From: Hetaerina americana
Taxonomy: Eukaryota; Arthropoda; Insecta; Odonata; Calopterygidae
Assembly (NCBI GenBank): GCA_022747635.1
Contig: JAKTNV010000006.1
Span: 64,974,590-65,038,589 of the forward strand
Reading direction: 5' to 3'
Length of the DNA stretch: 64,000 nucleotides
Under the pieces are notes generated by a model. It was not told the origin of the DNA and searched no databases. It saw only the letters and a program-made list of their open reading frames with translations. The translations under genes were made by a program, and so were the position numbers. Below, piece after piece: positions 14,390 to 26,249 of the stretch (the stretch's first letter is position 1; each line of letters starts with the position of its first letter).

Positions 14390-15300
14390 GAAGAAACGGA
14401 GGGCGGGATGTGTGAAGCAGGGAAGTTGAGTGAGGGTAGCGTTGGGGTGGATGCTAAGGCTGGCTTCCTTCCCCCGAAGCCGGAAGAGAAAGTGGGACGG
14501 CGGGGGTGCCTTTTGCGGCAAGAAGTGGGAAGAAGGCAAGGCAGCGAGTACCATTCGCGAACGTTATGCTTCCCCCATTGCGATGAGCTTTTGAAGGGTG
14601 TTCCGGAATGCACGAATCCCTTCCATTCTCTCCTTCAAAAACCCTTTTTGTCCCCCCGACCCTGGCACTCGTTCCACATCCAGTCAACCCACATCTCCCC
14701 CCCTTTAACCCCCTGTTCAACCCCCGACAGGCCATCTTACTAGTGATTCCGAGCATACCACACGCCATCGAAAATCTCCATCTTCCAGAAATTCTACACC
14801 TCTTCCGACTCCCATACCTCTCAACTTCCAACTTTCGTTTCCTCCCTCCCTCCTTCCCTAAACCTTTCTCATCTCCTAACACCCCCCCCCTCTACCACTA
14901 CCCGCAATTTCGAGGAGGTGGCTCGCTCTTTCTTCCTTTCATTCTCTCCTTTTTTCCCGTGCCTTCTTTTTCTTCTCCGATATTTACGGGCCATTCAACC
15001 TTTGACGAGGCCACCATCTTTAGAAGCGAAGCTGGGCCCTTTTCTTCCTCCACTCCCCTTCTCTCATCGCTAAATCCAAACTATGGCACTTTTCTCGCGT
15101 TCCTGAAGTTGTGTTCGCGCACGTGCGGCGCGCTTTCTTCCTATCCCCTCTATTTGGGCATTAAAAAGAGATTCTTGCCCGTTTTGTCGCCTGGATTTCC
15201 CATTCTTTTTTTTTTAAGTCTCGCGCCATACCATTCTCTCTCCTCGGAGCCTTTTCTATTCTCCTCAGTGTCCTCTTCTCCCGGCTCGTAATCTCGCGTT
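14390..15300. other. G-rich then long pyrimidine-rich island
   Basis: G-rich sequence from about 14395 to 14560 is followed by about 700 bases dominated by C and T on the + strand, including a C homopolymer at 14882-14890. An unbroken + frame of about 227 codons spans the pyrimidine part. Its product is Pro/Ser/Leu/Phe only, as expected when stop codons, which all need purines, cannot occur. I treat it as non-coding. Confidence 0.6.
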
Positions 15301-17560
15301 CCCTGCGTCTTTCCGCGGAAGCCGCAGGTGTGACAAGGTCCCGCCGCAAAATTCTCTCAGCAAGAAATTCGACCAATGTGTAATATTGGTTAAGGTGGGT
15401 GGAAAAAACTCTTCCTATTTGATCGAATGACTCATATTTCATGAAAGTCTTTGCATTAATGAAGGGGAAATCGTTTTACGAGGTCCAACTGTTTTAAGTT
15501 TTTTAACAGACAAATGTTCAGTCTAATCTTTCAATCACCAAATGAGAGCGCGAGGAAGTACCTTAATTTTATTATATATTTTAATCTTAAAATAAAGATT
15601 CCATATTGCTTATGAGGCTGATCATGCTTCAAGTGAAATTCCATGATTTAAAAACCTTCTTCCATTACTATCCGAATATTTCAATTGGAGTGTTTGTTCC
15701 GTAAATAACGTATCGCTATTATTATAATCAATAAACCTAGTTGGCTATCTATTTACTATGATTTTAAGATTCAGAAATCTATATGTTTTAATATTCCTCA
15801 TAATAGTCAAAACGATTTATCAATTTTATTTATCTTCATCAAACATTCAATATGTTTCTGAAGTTCCATAATTAGTTCATCTCCCTTAAATCGTTCCTAT
15901 CGCGAAAATAAATGGGAATGTTTGAAATGTTGAGCATAAAAAATATTAGCAAAATCGGGACTAATAGTTGATGATTTACTGATAATGTAGATGATTATGT
16001 TATATTATCCCGCGTGCAACCCTGAAATGTTTGGGAAAATAGTTTTTCCTATTTTCTCAGCTTTGCCTTCTATCGAGAGAAATTGTGTTCTCAGTCGACA
16101 TAAATTAGGGCAATATTGCACCTTAGTCTTTTTTTTCCACCTTTATATCCCAATCTTTCCTTTTCGCGTCTACTCACTTCGTGGCGAGATAGTTTACGGA
16201 AACTTATGAGCTATGTGTGCTCTTGGATCTCCAATTTCTAGAGCTTAATGTAACCACACCTCTTCTTGGCTGGGCTTAAGATTTGTGATGTTGGCATTTC
16301 CTTCCCGTGCCCTGAATTTGATTAGGTCATCCGGTAATATTCCAGGGGGAGTGGGTCGAGTGGATTTGTTAAAAGAATCTCTCTTGCCCTCAAAGTGGAA
16401 GCTAGACTTCTTAAGGAATGCAATAATTATCTGAGGATCTTCCTTCGCCAAGTTTTTTTCATCTTTGGAGTACCAAACTTCCGATTTTATTATTTCACGT
16501 TCCAGCATCCGTTCCTTTCGGAATACTAAGTAACTTTTTGTTATTTTCTGAGCTTAATAACGCACCGAAAGTCTCCAGAGTCCTTATTTCTTTCATAAAA
16601 TGTAGCTCAAAATGTTAAGAATCGTCATGTTCCATTTTGGTCCAACATTGAGTACATGTCCCAGTCCAACATTGAGTACATTTGAGTTGATGTCACAGTC
16701 CATTTTTCTAGAAACTTTCAAGTATTATTTTTATTAGTTAATTCATGAGCAACTATGTTGCTAAGACAGTCATCGGCTCAGAGAAGGTGTTTATTTAAGT
16801 TTTCAGTTAAAACCAATTTTTAAGGACGGAAAGTTAAGATCGGATAGTTAATTTTAATGGGTAGGAAAATGTATGAGAATTTCTAACGAATCGTACATGC
16901 ATGTCCTGTATTTACAAATTGAATGCAAAATTCCTAATGAGTAGTTTCCTATCAAGCATACGTATGCTATGTTGATTCGGGGCTTAAGGTAGTACTCTAA
17001 AGAGAATGGTGCTCACATCTCTTGCTGTATTTAAGTAAAAAGTGGCAACCAGGGTAAAATATTTATGATTGTTTAATTCCAAGTTGACACTGTCGATAAG
17101 ATAATTCGTTTTTAAAATAATCGCCTTCAAATATATAGGAAGATGCTTGTAATTACTAATCGTAGAAATAATAGTATTAAATTTATCAGTAATATAAATT
17201 GTTGAAATGAATTAATAATGATATAATAAACCGACAATAGTACTAACTTCAGTCTAAAGTGAATAATACGAATGCACCTTGACTTCTCTTGAGTTCTCTC
17301 TCAAGAAGTTTGCTGTTTATCTGGATGGTGAGTTATAGGGCAATTAAATAAGCCGATAGTACTCCGCTTTGCTATGCCCACGTGATTCACCCTTCGATAC
17401 CCGTTTCTTTTCCATGGTTCCGTTGTTCCCATGTGATCGGCGTAGATACCCATGGTTTGGTGGCCCTGCACGTATTGTTTGAGGCATCAAAATAACTATA
17501 TCGAGGACACAAAACTTTTGCTTAGCAGCGGTTGTAACATATTGAGTTTGCTCGCTACAT
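15300..17560. other. AT-rich non-coding stretch
   Basis: AT-rich sequence without recognisable genes. A minus-strand frame at 16245-16508 encodes a mixed-composition 87-residue peptide with no motif I know. The short tandem duplication at 16640-16681 is listed separately. Confidence 0.45.
16640..16681. repeat. Tandem duplication, period 24 bp
   Basis: The 18-base word GTCCAACATTGAGTACAT occurs at 16640-16657 and again, identically, at 16664-16681, separated by six bases. It is a short direct duplication, probably from replication slippage. Confidence 0.9.
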
Positions 17561-17569
17561 TTCCAAAGC

Positions 17570-18680
17570 AGTGGGATAAGAAGAATGGGAGAGTGGCGGA
17601 ATAATCCAAGAATGTGGGGAGGAATAGCGAGAGAAGTGTTAAGGAGTATTAGCCAATTGTATTTGGTCTTGAGCGGTGGAGAAGAACGAGGGGGAGTTGG
17701 TTGTTGCGGCGGTGTAAGCAGCGGCAGACTGAACGGTTAAGTGAAAGAGACAGGACGGAGAGAGTTGGATGGAGAAGAAAAGAAAGCCCGAGAGGGGATA
17801 TATGTTGGACAGGGGAGAGGGAGAACAGGGAGTGAAAGCGTGTGAGGAATGGACGGAGGGATTTTCTACGAGGAGGGGGCGAGAGGGAGAGAGAATAAAA
17901 GGGGAGAAGAGAGAGGAAAAATTAAATAAAAGGGCAGAAAAAAAGCGGGGACCTCAATATCCTCCCAAATCGTGAAAGAAGAGAGAGAGAGAGGGGAGAT
18001 GAAAGAGTTCGGTGTGCGGTGAGGGAAGGAAAGGAGTTGGCGTGCGTGGATTGAAAGAGCGGAGAGGTGAGGCAGGAGGCGTGAAAAGTGAGGAAGAGGG
18101 TTCAGGGGTGGCGTTGGTTGGCTCTTGGGGCGGGGGGGGGCAGCTTCGCGGAGGGGAAGAATATCCGGCTGCCGGCGAATCTGCTGGTGGATTTCCCGTG
18201 TCGAGTGGGAGGGGGGGGGTTGGATGATTCCTTTCCTCCCTGCTATCCTATGCCTCCTCCCCGTTTCCCAATTCAGAGATTCCCCCCCCATCCCCTGTCC
18301 TTACCCTTTCTTACACCACTTCTCTACCCCGTACCCCGCCCCGTCCTGATCCTTTTCCCGGGACCTGATTCAAGAGTGCTTTCTGGTAATCGAATAGGGT
18401 GCAGGGGTGGACGATGGAATAAGGAAGTGGGTTTTATTTTCTTTCCACCTCCCTTTTTTTCCTCGAGAGGTGCACACGGTTTTTCTCTCTTTCTCTGTCT
18501 CGCTCTGTCCGTCCTCTTCCAGCGCACACTTTTCCCTCTTCCTCGCCTCCCTTCCCCCTCGTCATCCCGAATGGAGAGGATAAGGCGGATCCCTATCGTG
18601 TGAGGTGCCGGCTTCCCTCTCCGCACCCTCTTTCCTGGGTTTTTTTTCTATCGCGTGACGCATCCCTTCCTCCCTCCACA
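17570..18680. other. Large purine-to-pyrimidine switch island with G-tracts
   Basis: From about 17570 to 18225 the + strand is strongly purine-rich (GA and GGA runs, a GAGA run near 17978-17993). Near 18230 it flips to C/T-rich sequence that lasts to about 18680. The purine half ends with several G-tracts, including nine Gs at 18132-18140 and another run of about nine at 18211-18219. The frames overlapping it on both strands are low-complexity artefacts. Confidence 0.65.
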
Positions 18681-18729
18681 CTCACTTCCTCCGCCGGCAC
18701 GACGACGTCGGTTTCGGTTTTATAGGTAA

Positions 18730-21700
18730 GAGTGGGAAGTTGGTGGAAATTGGTAGACTTTTGTCTATTTCATTCGAATCGGGAAATAGAAATGTGTTGG
18801 CTTAGCATGTGAGGTAGGATTTTACTTAGCTCCGAAGCGACGCTCTGCCATAGACTAAAGCAAAATAATCGTAATGCGTTGTTAATTCAAATTCCTTCCT
18901 GTAATATTGGCGTCCGTGCCATCGCTTTTCCACAGAAAGCCATTATTCTCCAATGCGATTTAGGTCAAAATCAGTATAGTTTTAGGAAAAAATTCTTGCA
19001 AGACTCGTAAATGTTATATCTGTTTCAAAGTAGCATTTCTAGAGGTCAAAGATCATTCGTTTAGTTATTTCTATAATCATCTAGTTGGTACAGATTCGAA
19101 CGTATTTCCACATGACAAACGAGCTTATTCAAATCTCATATATTTTCTATGACCTAAAAATCATTCAATATGGCCTAAACGTTCAAATCACCCAAGTGTC
19201 GCTCGGTAACATCCTTTAAAAATCATAGGTGTATAAATTTTTATTCGCTAAGCCATATTTATTCGTTTTCTCGAGTAGTAAAACGTTTAACTGCCAAGAA
19301 TGCTTCATGCTGCAGTTATAAAATTTTAAAAGTATGAATGCTTTGTGATGCTACAGCTAAAAATACCAAATGTTTAAATCACTAAAAGTGTATCCATTCC
19401 TTAGTATATGGGTTTATGGAAAGCGATTTAATTATAATTTTAGCTGTTTAGCAGTTATAATGATTATTACAGTAAACTTGGAAATATTCATTTAATTTCT
19501 ACTATTTACTGAAGTTTACGGTCAGTCTTTTGATAGAGGCTAAGGAATGTGGGGGGATTAAGTTTGTATCCAGCCAAAACACTCAAGCAGTTAAAAATAC
19601 GTACTTCAAATAGTATTGCTATTTTTACCTGGCTATTAGTAATATAATACGAATAATAATTCCCACCTGCCAAAATACCTTTCCTTTTATTTCAGATTAT
19701 TAAGAGCTATTCCAATAACTAATAAAAATTGTGTAGCGGGAAATGCTGAGGTGAATAAATAGTTAAATAAACCTGACGATACCAGCAAATATATTAGTCT
19801 TTAGTTTAGTAACTTCACTGTTCCTATTAATTGTCATTTTTATTTAACTCCAAATAAATGAGATCGCTCGAAGTTCTATATGTGGTCGTCGAAGTTCTTT
19901 CAGTCTCATAAAAATGCTTTGTCATATCCACTTCCTCGGCCTTTTTTAGAAAGATCTATGAAATTTAGTGGTCTAAAATTGAACAATTATTAATCATTGT
20001 ATTAATCAATATAAGTCAATTAACTGTCTTCGTGGTTGTTGTGGAACTAAGTGTTGTTATTTACTCAGTCTCACTAAGTCTTATTATATAATTTGTACTC
20101 AATCTGACTTTGTTCCCTTGAATTTATTATTTTCAGCATCTTTGCATTGCCGCAGCTTCCATCACACCGTGTATACAATTAATAATTAAACCATCTGTAT
20201 ACGTCAATTAAGTCTAAGTGATATCTAAGTGTCAAAATACATTTTTTCCACAATTTTTTTGAAATGTGAACTGTTAACTTTGGTAGAATTCCGGAAATGA
20301 CATTCTCTCGCTTACTCCATTCATAATCTCTTTCGGGTTAGTTTTTAATTTTAACATCAATTTTCCTCGGTATCACCGTATTCCGAGGTGACATCGGTTT
20401 CCCCGTTCGTCCCTTATTCTGTCGGAATAGACTCACTTTTATATTTTTTTTAACCCTCTTCAATCGCCCTCAAGACATTTCCCATTCCCAGAATTACGGC
20501 AAAGCGCGGCCGTAATTCTGCAACTAAACCTGTTCCTCTCAAGGACCTCCGTGATTCTTTACACCGTCGTGAACGCTTTCCCGTGTTGGTGCACCTCAGT
20601 GATCCCACCGTGCCGACAAAGGAGGCGTAGTGGAGATTGGGGCAAGGGGAAAGGAGTCTTTCGGGAGCAAACATCGTTAAAGTTAAAGGCGTGGACGTTC
20701 GGTTCTAACCTTTGTTCCTGAGTTCCTTTTTTTGCCTTGTTCTAGCACTTCGGTTTGGAGGAGTTCTCAGGTACCCCAACGCCGATGAAGCTTACATCTT
20801 TAACGCCCGACTGTGAGAATAGAAGGCTTAGTTCTACTTGTGCGTCGAAACAGATTCGTGAACCATTAAGACAGCGAATTAACTGATTCGATGCTGATGC
20901 AAAAACCTCCGCCGGACATTTCTTTTTTCATTTCATTTCGAATAAAGTATTAATTTTCAGAAACCTGTCCAGATTTTTCGAAGTGTAATTAGTATATGTG
21001 GTTTAAGAAAAATTCTATAGCGATTAACGGATGAGTAGTCTTTCACAGGCATCTTTTTATTCAAATACCGTCCATTGTATTATTTTTAAGTAGGTTTCAT
21101 ATTCTAAATAGTACAACTAATGTAAAAAGTATACAATTACCTAGATGTCTCTAATAAGGTGTATATAATTGAAGTTATTATAAATCATTTTCCATTATTT
21201 TGAAATAGTTAAATTTTCTTTACAAGCGTTAAGTATGACAATGATTCGGAGGGGAACTATTTTTTCAAAATAAACCAATCAAAATCAATAAGGTGAGGTC
21301 TCTTCGATTTTTTTTCATTGGAAATGATTGGATGACATTTTCTTTTTTTAAGTACTGGAGCTGATAAGGACTGATGTGAGATTCAAGAAATTTATTTCGT
21401 TTTTCCCCATCCTCCCTGTTGTGCTGCAGTTTTGAATTAATCACAATTAGCCAATTCGTGATGAATGTCTTCTATTTTTTCTTCTTAGCTCTGCGTATGT
21501 TTTTTAATCTCAATATGGGCGTTGGAGAAATAAGAATGAAACTTGATTCTTCCTTAACTAGGTTAATCGATTTAAGACCCGGAGAAAGAATTTAATTGCT
21601 CTCTGTACTTGAGGAAAGAATGTTGTCATTGTCTCACATAAGTTACGTGTTTGATGTTCCTTTTACGATGATATCTTGTCCCCTTATTTCACTTGGGAAA

Positions 21701-22000
21701 TTGAACTATTTTAATAACATTGGTGGAGCTGCAAGTAAATAGGCTATGCTTTTCTTTGGTATTTGTTGCTCAAAGATGTTTAAGTCGTCCAATTCGATTA
21801 AATAAAGAGTTCGATCAAGGTTTTTGGAGGAAGTGTAATTAATAATTTTTTATCGCTAAATATTTTGGTGCTGAGTAGGTACTACACTGCACCAAAAGCC
21901 GTTACGTTTTTTAATTCATGACCTCCGTGTGCCTTCTCTTTTTGAGCCCCAGCGTTCCTAAAAGTCTCTCAAAAAAGGGAAAATTTCATTTTCGTCAGTC
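18730..22000. other. AT-rich non-coding stretch
   Basis: AT-rich DNA with a slightly GC-richer patch at about 20460-20700. I see no exon, RNA gene or transposon that can be supported. Confidence 0.5.
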
Positions 22001-22139
22001 CCACGAGCATGAAGTTGCGAAAGCCGGCCTTGCTAATCGTTGACCCTTCACACGACAAAGAGGGTGCTGTAAGATGTCACGATGGAGTTTATTCGTTGCT
22101 TCAATCCTTAATTAAATCGTCTTTCATCTTTGCGAGAGG

Positions 22140-22570
22140 CATTTTGGAAGGGATGTGGCGGGGCGGGCAGGGCTGGGGGGTGGTGGGTTCGGTTGTTCCT
22201 CTGAGGTAAGGGAGAATCGGGTGAAATATATCCTGGGTACTCGCCGCCGCGCCTCCCTTCTTCACGCACAAACCGCTCCCACCCACTTTCACTCCGACAC
22301 ACTCCACCCCTCGCCTCACCTTCCCCCTGTCCCTTCTCCCCCATCTCACGACAGCATTTTCCCATACCGTAGCTCTCCTTACCAGACTTTCCTCTTCTCT
22401 TCCTTCCTCGCATGCTTTCATTCCTTCCTTTTCCTCTCTCACCGCTCCGTTCCTCCAGGCTCTTATTCCGTCCCCCTGCCGTTTCCTCTCGCCTCTCCTC
22501 CGCTTCCGGTCACTGTGCCTCGATTTGAGATTCTTTCTCTACGCCCCTAACTTCCCATTCCCTCACCTCA
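22140..22570. other. G-rich to CT-rich island
   Basis: About 80 bases of G-rich sequence switch near 22235 to about 330 bases of C/T-rich sequence. This repeats the purine-to-pyrimidine polarity of the 17.6-18.7 kb island at smaller scale. There is no coding support. Confidence 0.6.
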
Positions 22571-22599
22571 CCAAGAACTCGGCTCCGCCAACCTCTGCC

Positions 22600-23320
22600 A
22601 TTCCCATGCCAAGATTATGGTCATATATTTTATCGTGCAGCGTAAATGAATCCCTTTTTATTCTCGCGCAAAGTTAATCTCATCTACAAACACTATTACT
22701 CGCAGCTGTGAGTGGTTCTACGGAGTGCTCATGATTCGGACGGTTATAGACGTTTTGTTTTGAAAAGCCACAGTTTTAATGCCTTAAGTTCCAATCATTG
22801 CTGGATAAAAATTAATTCGGAATAAAAATGCCGAATATTTTTGTGCGGAATTCATAGAAAATTCCATTTGTTTAGTTTATTTGAGTGACACGTCATATTC
22901 TTCAATTGAGATATCAAAAATAATTTAATCGTTTGACTTTCGTTATTGTATGTATGTCATTATGTATATAATACCTTCTCAGTTTTACATTTTGAATTTG
23001 GCATGAGTGGGAGCCCAAAGATGCCTTGCATAATTAGGTAGACATCAAGACAGAAACGCATTTTGGAAATGTCCAAGTTAATAATATGGAATACGTATGT
23101 AATATTCAGGTTTTCGTGAAAACGGTTACCAGCCATTATTAGGTAAACTTTTTTGCCCATTATCCACGCACCATATAATTTTCAAAATTAGGTGGATGTA
23201 TTCAGTAGTCTATCGTTTATGGAAAATTTTGAATTGTAATATACTTAACAGCGTAACATTTTGGCCATTCATAACATGATAGAATCTGATACCCCACCTC
23301 AAACAAGCTTTCTTCAATTA
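22600..23320. other. AT-rich non-coding stretch
   Basis: AT-rich sequence with no recognisable feature. The antisense LINE relic begins to be recognisable just to the right. Confidence 0.45.
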
Positions 23321-23329
23321 CGCATACTT

Positions 23330-24050
23330 TTGACTTGCCTGCATTCCGTCCACTATACTCTGCCTTCCCCATTTCGCTTTCCTAACCCTCTTCCTTCTAT
23401 CACGGTTTTTCACATTTCATCTCCGGCCAAATACGCTGTCTATCTACCTTTCCTGTCTCCTTTTAATTTCTCTCTCCTTCCCTACCTTTCATAATACTTT
23501 TTTGTATTTCTTGTCGTCAATTTTACTTTTTCCATTTTTCAACAAGCCCATATCACTAAAGACTTCAATCTATCCCTTTTCATTTTGCTTAAACAACCAA
23601 GTTTCTGCCTTGTCTCCTTATCAAAGTTTGACGAATCATTTCCCAACAACCTTAATCAATTCCGCTCCCATGTCCTCTACGGTTAAGTTAGTAATCACGG
23701 GTTGTAAGTAGCACCCCTGTCTTTTTCTCCTTCCTAGCACTGCCCATCTTGACTCCTCATCCGTCACTCCCACCCCAGAAGTCTGTGAATTGGAAGGTTT
23801 CCAATTAATCGCTTATCCCTCCAGTCTAGTGCTATTTTCTGTAATATATCCAGTTGTCGACCCGATTCACTCTGTCAAACGCTTACTTGAAATCTATGAA
23901 GGATACAGATTTAACCCGTATGGTACTTCTATGCTCCTTACTATTGGTGACCTAATTTCTGCAATGACATCATACGTATCCTTCCCTTTCTTGAATTAAA
24001 ATGATTAGTCTCTGAGCAATCACTTGCCTTAATTTCCATTCTTTTATTTT
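23330..24050 (-). pseudogene. Decayed non-LTR (LINE) reverse transcriptase, antisense
   Basis: Read on the minus strand, this is a broken reverse-transcriptase domain. In order it shows NSRKGKDTYDVIAEIR (23951-23996; usual form FGFRKGKGTRDAI), then motif A as FIDFK-stop-AFDRV (23868-23900), then DWRDKRLIGNL, then the motif B equivalent RQGCYLQPVITN around 23687-23722 (usual form RQGCxLSPxLFN). A weak LAGD (usually FADD, motif C) lies near 23430. At least two frame changes and several stops separate the blocks, so it cannot make protein. Block order and spacing match LINE reverse transcriptases of the kind seen in many arthropod genomes. The clade is not resolvable by eye, although RTE-like or a related clade is plausible. 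Endonuclease and 3' end were not identified. Confidence 0.85.
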
Positions 24051-24059
24051 CAGTCATAA

Positions 24060-25660
24060 TTGCCTCTTAAACTGCGTGAGAAATCAAATTTATTGTGGTA
24101 TACACATACACACACTTACGCTTTGTTTCTTTTGGGTGGTTTTAACTTTGGGTGTCGAAATATTATGGACAAAAACTTCCCTCGTAAATGCTACGAAATA
24201 AAACGTAAAAAATTATCTTTTCATATGTTCCTTAAGCCTTAAGTACTTGTTTAGATTTCCACGCACCTATATTATTTCAGTTTACTTATTCCCTCTATCT
24301 TTCAATCAATATGCCCAGACGTAAGTTATCATCGTCCATATTATTTCTCACTGCTTACTGGCCTAATGCTTCTGCCATGCATGTACACGTATACCAATTT
24401 TGCCGTTGGAGATATATCAATTTAAGTTGCATATATCCGTGAGCGTGAGATAAAAATTCTTATTGCTGTAAAAGTAATCATATGCTTTAGAACGTTCTAT
24501 TCCTCAATTATTTAAACGGTGAATGTTGACTCAGATCTCCTAAAACTTATGTCCCTAGCATTCGTCTCTTTCCTCCTGAATTTTCTATATTCTTCAAATA
24601 GTTACGGATTCAGGAATATACCTAATTCTGGACCTTGGATACTTCCCATATTATACCTGTACGAATATTCAATCTCAAATCAGTACTAATTTGAGTGAAA
24701 TAAGAGGCTTAGCTTTAACATTCAGTTTCTCTTAATCGGCTGCGAGGACTCTGGAGTGGAATTATCTACTCAAGTGAACCCAGCCACATGGAACGTAATA
24801 TTCCTGTTCTTGGTAAAATGTTTAAAAAAATATCTCGATGATGGCCGCTGGGGTTTCTTTTCAATTTTGTTCGCTAGGTTCGCTCTCATGCCTTTCATTC
24901 ATGCTTTTCCCCTTAATCCTCGCCGGAGCTTAAAACCTATAGAATGTTGATTCCCTAGGTCCTCTCAACATCGTCCAATGATTTTCATTTCCTCTTCGTA
25001 TATACTTCCGCTCACCTTCTCCCTCCACTTTCCCGGAGGTTAAATGGTCCCTTACCACATCTTGCCCAATCCACCGCCCCTAAGTTGGCTCTTAGTGCCC
25101 TTAATGCAAAATACTCTAAATGCTACCGGTTCCACCTGTTTATACCTCCATTGCTTTACCATTTCTTCGGCTTCATGGCGTTTTCCCTTCTCCATCTTCA
25201 CATAGATAATCTTTAATATCCTAGTCAAATTATTCTTCAGCCCTTATTCTTATCTGTCCATTCGTTGTTCTTTAATTGCAATACAGAAGCTCTCTGAAAA
25301 TGCAGAAAAAATCTTAAATAGTTCCAAGTAAAATAATTTCTACTATTTAACCTAGCCACGCATACGTAGAAATACCTCATTGCTATTTAACGGTGTAGTC
25401 AACATTTCTTAGTGTTATTGAGGTAATTTTGGGAAATTCATGCACTAAGCTAGAATATTTTCACCTTAGACTTTACTCAATCTGCGGATGAAAATAGTTT
25501 TTCTATCCTGCTTTTTGGTCTGACAATGAATGAGTTATTTCCATAGATGAAGGATACTTAAGTTCCTCAGTATCGCTCAATGCTGAAGTTAAATATAAAT
25601 GTAATCGGTATTATAGGAAGGCAGGAAATTGTATGTTATTTTACAATAATTTTATGTATA
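24060..25660. other. AT-rich non-coding stretch, possibly older repeat
   Basis: I found no clear gene. On the minus strand, about 25058-25240 is open in one frame and encodes a basic, mixed-composition peptide that I do not recognise. It lies upstream, in transposon orientation, of the LINE relic and could be more of an old element, but no diagnostic motif supports that. Confidence 0.35.
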
Positions 25661-25664
25661 TAAC

Positions 25665-25666
<2 letters not shown>

Positions 25667-25755
<89 letters not shown>
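25667..25755. repeat. Long (TA)n microsatellite
   Basis: About 44 uninterrupted TA units. The long pure run suggests a recent or actively mutating microsatellite. It is self-complementary and could extrude as a cruciform. Confidence 0.97.
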
Positions 25756-25756
<1 letters not shown>

Positions 25757-25759
25757 GGT

Positions 25760-26240
25760 TCGTGGAAATGAATCGTAATAAATACGATATAATGAAGGCC
25801 ATTCCTAAAAATCGCTATAAAGAACCGGAAAGAGTGACATAGTTATGAAAAAAACTTCGGGTCAAATTCTGGATTAACAAGGGTTCTATTTATTTTTACG
25901 TGCTAGATGAAAATTAATTGCAGAGTTTAAATTAGGAAACTGCAGTATGTGTTAAAGTAAAATAGTAAACAAAATCATAAACCGAAATGAAAATGTTCCA
26001 TGTTGGTTTTAGATTATTTTCCTTTTCAGATTTTAGATGCCTGCTACTTAAACTGATCACTTTAGAAAACGCTAATTAAAAAATATAGAGTTTATCTTAT
26101 ATTAGGACATTTGATTATATCCGAGTATGTATGTTCCAATAGGTACATGAAATTATCCGTTTTTATTTGAAACGGATGAAGCAGGAATTTTCCTCTCCAC
26201 ATTCCCACTCTATTTCGAGACACGTACATGGGCGCGACGT
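25760..26240. other. AT-rich non-coding stretch
   Basis: Nothing recognisable between the long (TA)n tract and the next pyrimidine-rich island. Confidence 0.5.
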
Positions 26241-26249
26241 GTGTTAGAT

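Noticed and set aside
14608..15291. 227-codon + strand open frame
   Set aside because: It lies wholly in pyrimidine-rich DNA where TAA, TAG and TGA are rare by composition. The product is Pro/Ser/Leu/Phe low complexity with no domain and no splice context.
16245..16508. 87-codon minus-strand frame with mixed composition
   Set aside because: It looks more protein-like than most frames here, but no domain or exon boundary is evident and it is short enough to occur by chance.
25058..25240. Minus-strand open stretch encoding a basic peptide
   Set aside because: Natural-looking composition but no recognisable motif, splice sites or start. It could be part of an old transposon, but that cannot be supported.
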